Below are positions 63,325-64,000 of a stretch of 64,000 nt of DNA, in pieces. Under the pieces are notes generated by a model. It was not told where the DNA came from. It worked only from the letters and a program-made list of their open reading frames with translations, and ran no database searches. Where the stretch lies: contig NZ_JACWUN010000011.1 of the NCBI RefSeq assembly GCF_014773365.1, positions 62,001 through 126,000 of the forward strand, written 5' to 3'. The position numbers were made by a program, and so were the translations under genes. The stretch's first letter is position 1; each line of letters begins with the position of its first letter. This DNA is from Pelovirga terrestris. GTDB taxonomy: Bacteria; Desulfobacterota; Desulfuromonadia; Desulfuromonadales; Geopsychrobacteraceae.

Positions 63325-64000
63325 TTATTTCTTTGGTTCAACCCTGACCTCAAGGGTGCCGGCGCTTACATCAACAACCACCTTGCCGCCCTCAGTCATA
63401 TCGCCGCGGATCAATGCGCGGCCGATGCGGGTCTCAAGCTGGTGCTGGAGATAACGCTTCAAGGGGCGCGCGCCGTAGACCGGATCATAGCCGCTGGTGG
63501 CAATATGATCAGCCGCTGCCGGGGTCAGTTCCAGCTCGAGGCGCTGCTCTTGCAAGCGCTTACGCAAATCCTCGACCAGCAGATAAACAATCTGTTTGAT
63601 TTCATCGAGGGCCAGGGGCTTGAAGATGATGATATCGTCAATCCGATTAAGGAACTCCGGCCGGAAGCTGCGCCGTAATTCCTGTTCAACCTGATCCTGA
63701 ACCGACTGGGGGATCTCCCCGTCTTTAATACCCTCAAGCAGATAATGTGACGCGATATTCGAGGTCATAATAATCACGGTATTTTTAAAGCTGACCATCC
63801 GTCCCTTGGCATCGGTAGCACGCCCATCATCAAGAATCTGCAACAGCACATTAAAAACGTCCGGGTGGGCCTTTTCAATTTCATCAAACAGCACCACCGA
63901 GTAGGGCTTGCGCCGTACCGCTTCAGTCAGCTGGCCGCCTTCCTCGTAGCCGATATAGCCGGGTGGGGCACCAAGCAGGCGACTGACCGCGTGCTTTTCC
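63325..64000 (-). CDS. clpB: ClpB disaggregase, C-terminal part
   Basis: The frame continues past 64000, so only about 225 C-terminal residues are seen. [20 protein letters not shown] with [14 protein letters not shown] (Walker B of the second AAA+ domain), TNIMTSN-type sensor ([10 protein letters not shown]), [11 protein letters not shown] and [11 protein letters not shown] identify ClpB rather than ClpA or ClpC. ClpB works with DnaK to dissolve aggregates. The 5' part is outside the window. Confidence 0.95.
   Translation of the reverse strand, partial: EKHAVSRLLGAPPGYIGYEEGGQLTEAVRRKPYSVVLFDEIEKAHPDVFNVLLQILDDGRATDAKGRMVSFKNTVIIMTSNIASHYLLEGIKDGEIPQSVQDQVEQELRRSFRPEFLNRIDDIIIFKPLALDEIKQIVYLLVEDLRKRLQEQRLELELTPAAADHIATSGYDPVYGARPLKRYLQHQLETRIGRALIRGDMTEGGKVVVDVSAGTLEVRVEPKK

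Noticed and set aside
1-64000. CRISPR array, tRNA or rRNA genes, prophage or complete insertion sequence
   Set aside because: No regular spacer-repeat series, no tRNA-like cloverleaf, no rRNA blocks and no transposase or phage structural genes were recognised on either strand.

Overview
The window is about 55% GC by eye and almost fully coding. It looks like a chromosome segment of a dissimilatory metal-reducing or electroactive member of the Desulfuromonadia (Geobacter/Desulfuromonas/Pelobacter relatives). The grounds are the density of multiheme c-type cytochromes, the System II cytochrome c biogenesis protein ResB, HAMP/GGDEF/PilZ signalling proteins, and the housekeeping genes (glnE, mtnA, gatCAB, glmSU, pcrA, clpB). 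No tRNA, rRNA, CRISPR array, prophage or complete insertion sequence was recognised. All family assignments come from reading motifs; no database search was run.

Region 1 (1-1087) holds the end of one EamA transporter and a second complete one. Region 2 (about 1.3-24.4 kb) is the centre of interest, an extracellular electron transfer locus. On the + strand are a 12-heme cytochrome and ResB. On the - strand, in transcription order, are an OmcS-like heptaheme cytochrome (24361), a terminator-like hairpin, an outer-membrane beta-barrel, three CsgG/GNA1162-like proteins (two of them lipoproteins), a SurA/parvulin-like chaperone, a 26-heme lipoprotein cytochrome, a 16-heme cytochrome, an NHL-propeller protein, a second OmcS-like heptaheme cytochrome, a YVTN-propeller lipoprotein, a 10-heme cytochrome, an NHL/NTF2-like fusion, an 8-heme cytochrome, a 5-heme cytochrome and a small HAMP membrane protein. 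Many of these genes overlap or nearly abut. I count 91 heme-attachment motifs, one of them an unusual CX5CH. The layout resembles, from memory, the Geobacter sulfurreducens omcS locus. It suggests a filament subunit plus its conduit, folding and export machinery.

Region 3 (24.7-32.3 kb) is regulatory. It has a membrane GGDEF protein with a cysteine-rich GAF-like region, an MliC-type lipoprotein, a receiver-PilZ protein, and a two-component pair made of a histidine kinase whose extracytoplasmic loop carries a CXXCH heme motif and a sigma-54 activator. This pair is a natural candidate for sensing periplasmic redox state.

Region 4 (32.3-64 kb) is mostly housekeeping: a DUF815 ATPase, an outer-membrane efflux lipoprotein, a lytic transglycosylase, TtcA, a receiver-DUF4388-DnaJ-TPR protein overlapping glnE, mtnA, a four-helix-bundle gene enclosed by inverted repeats, gatB/gatA/gatC, mrp overlapping a receiver-SARP regulator, pcrA-clc-glmS-glmU, an MXAN_5187-like protein, a radical SAM protein, a receiver-PilZ-GAF protein, a thioredoxin-like protein and the 3' part of clpB. 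Several non-coding repeats lie in the gaps: a long palindrome inside the cytochrome operon, a GTAACTATTCA-type interspersed repeat seen three times, a REP-like inverted pair, and one longer repeat-like block.
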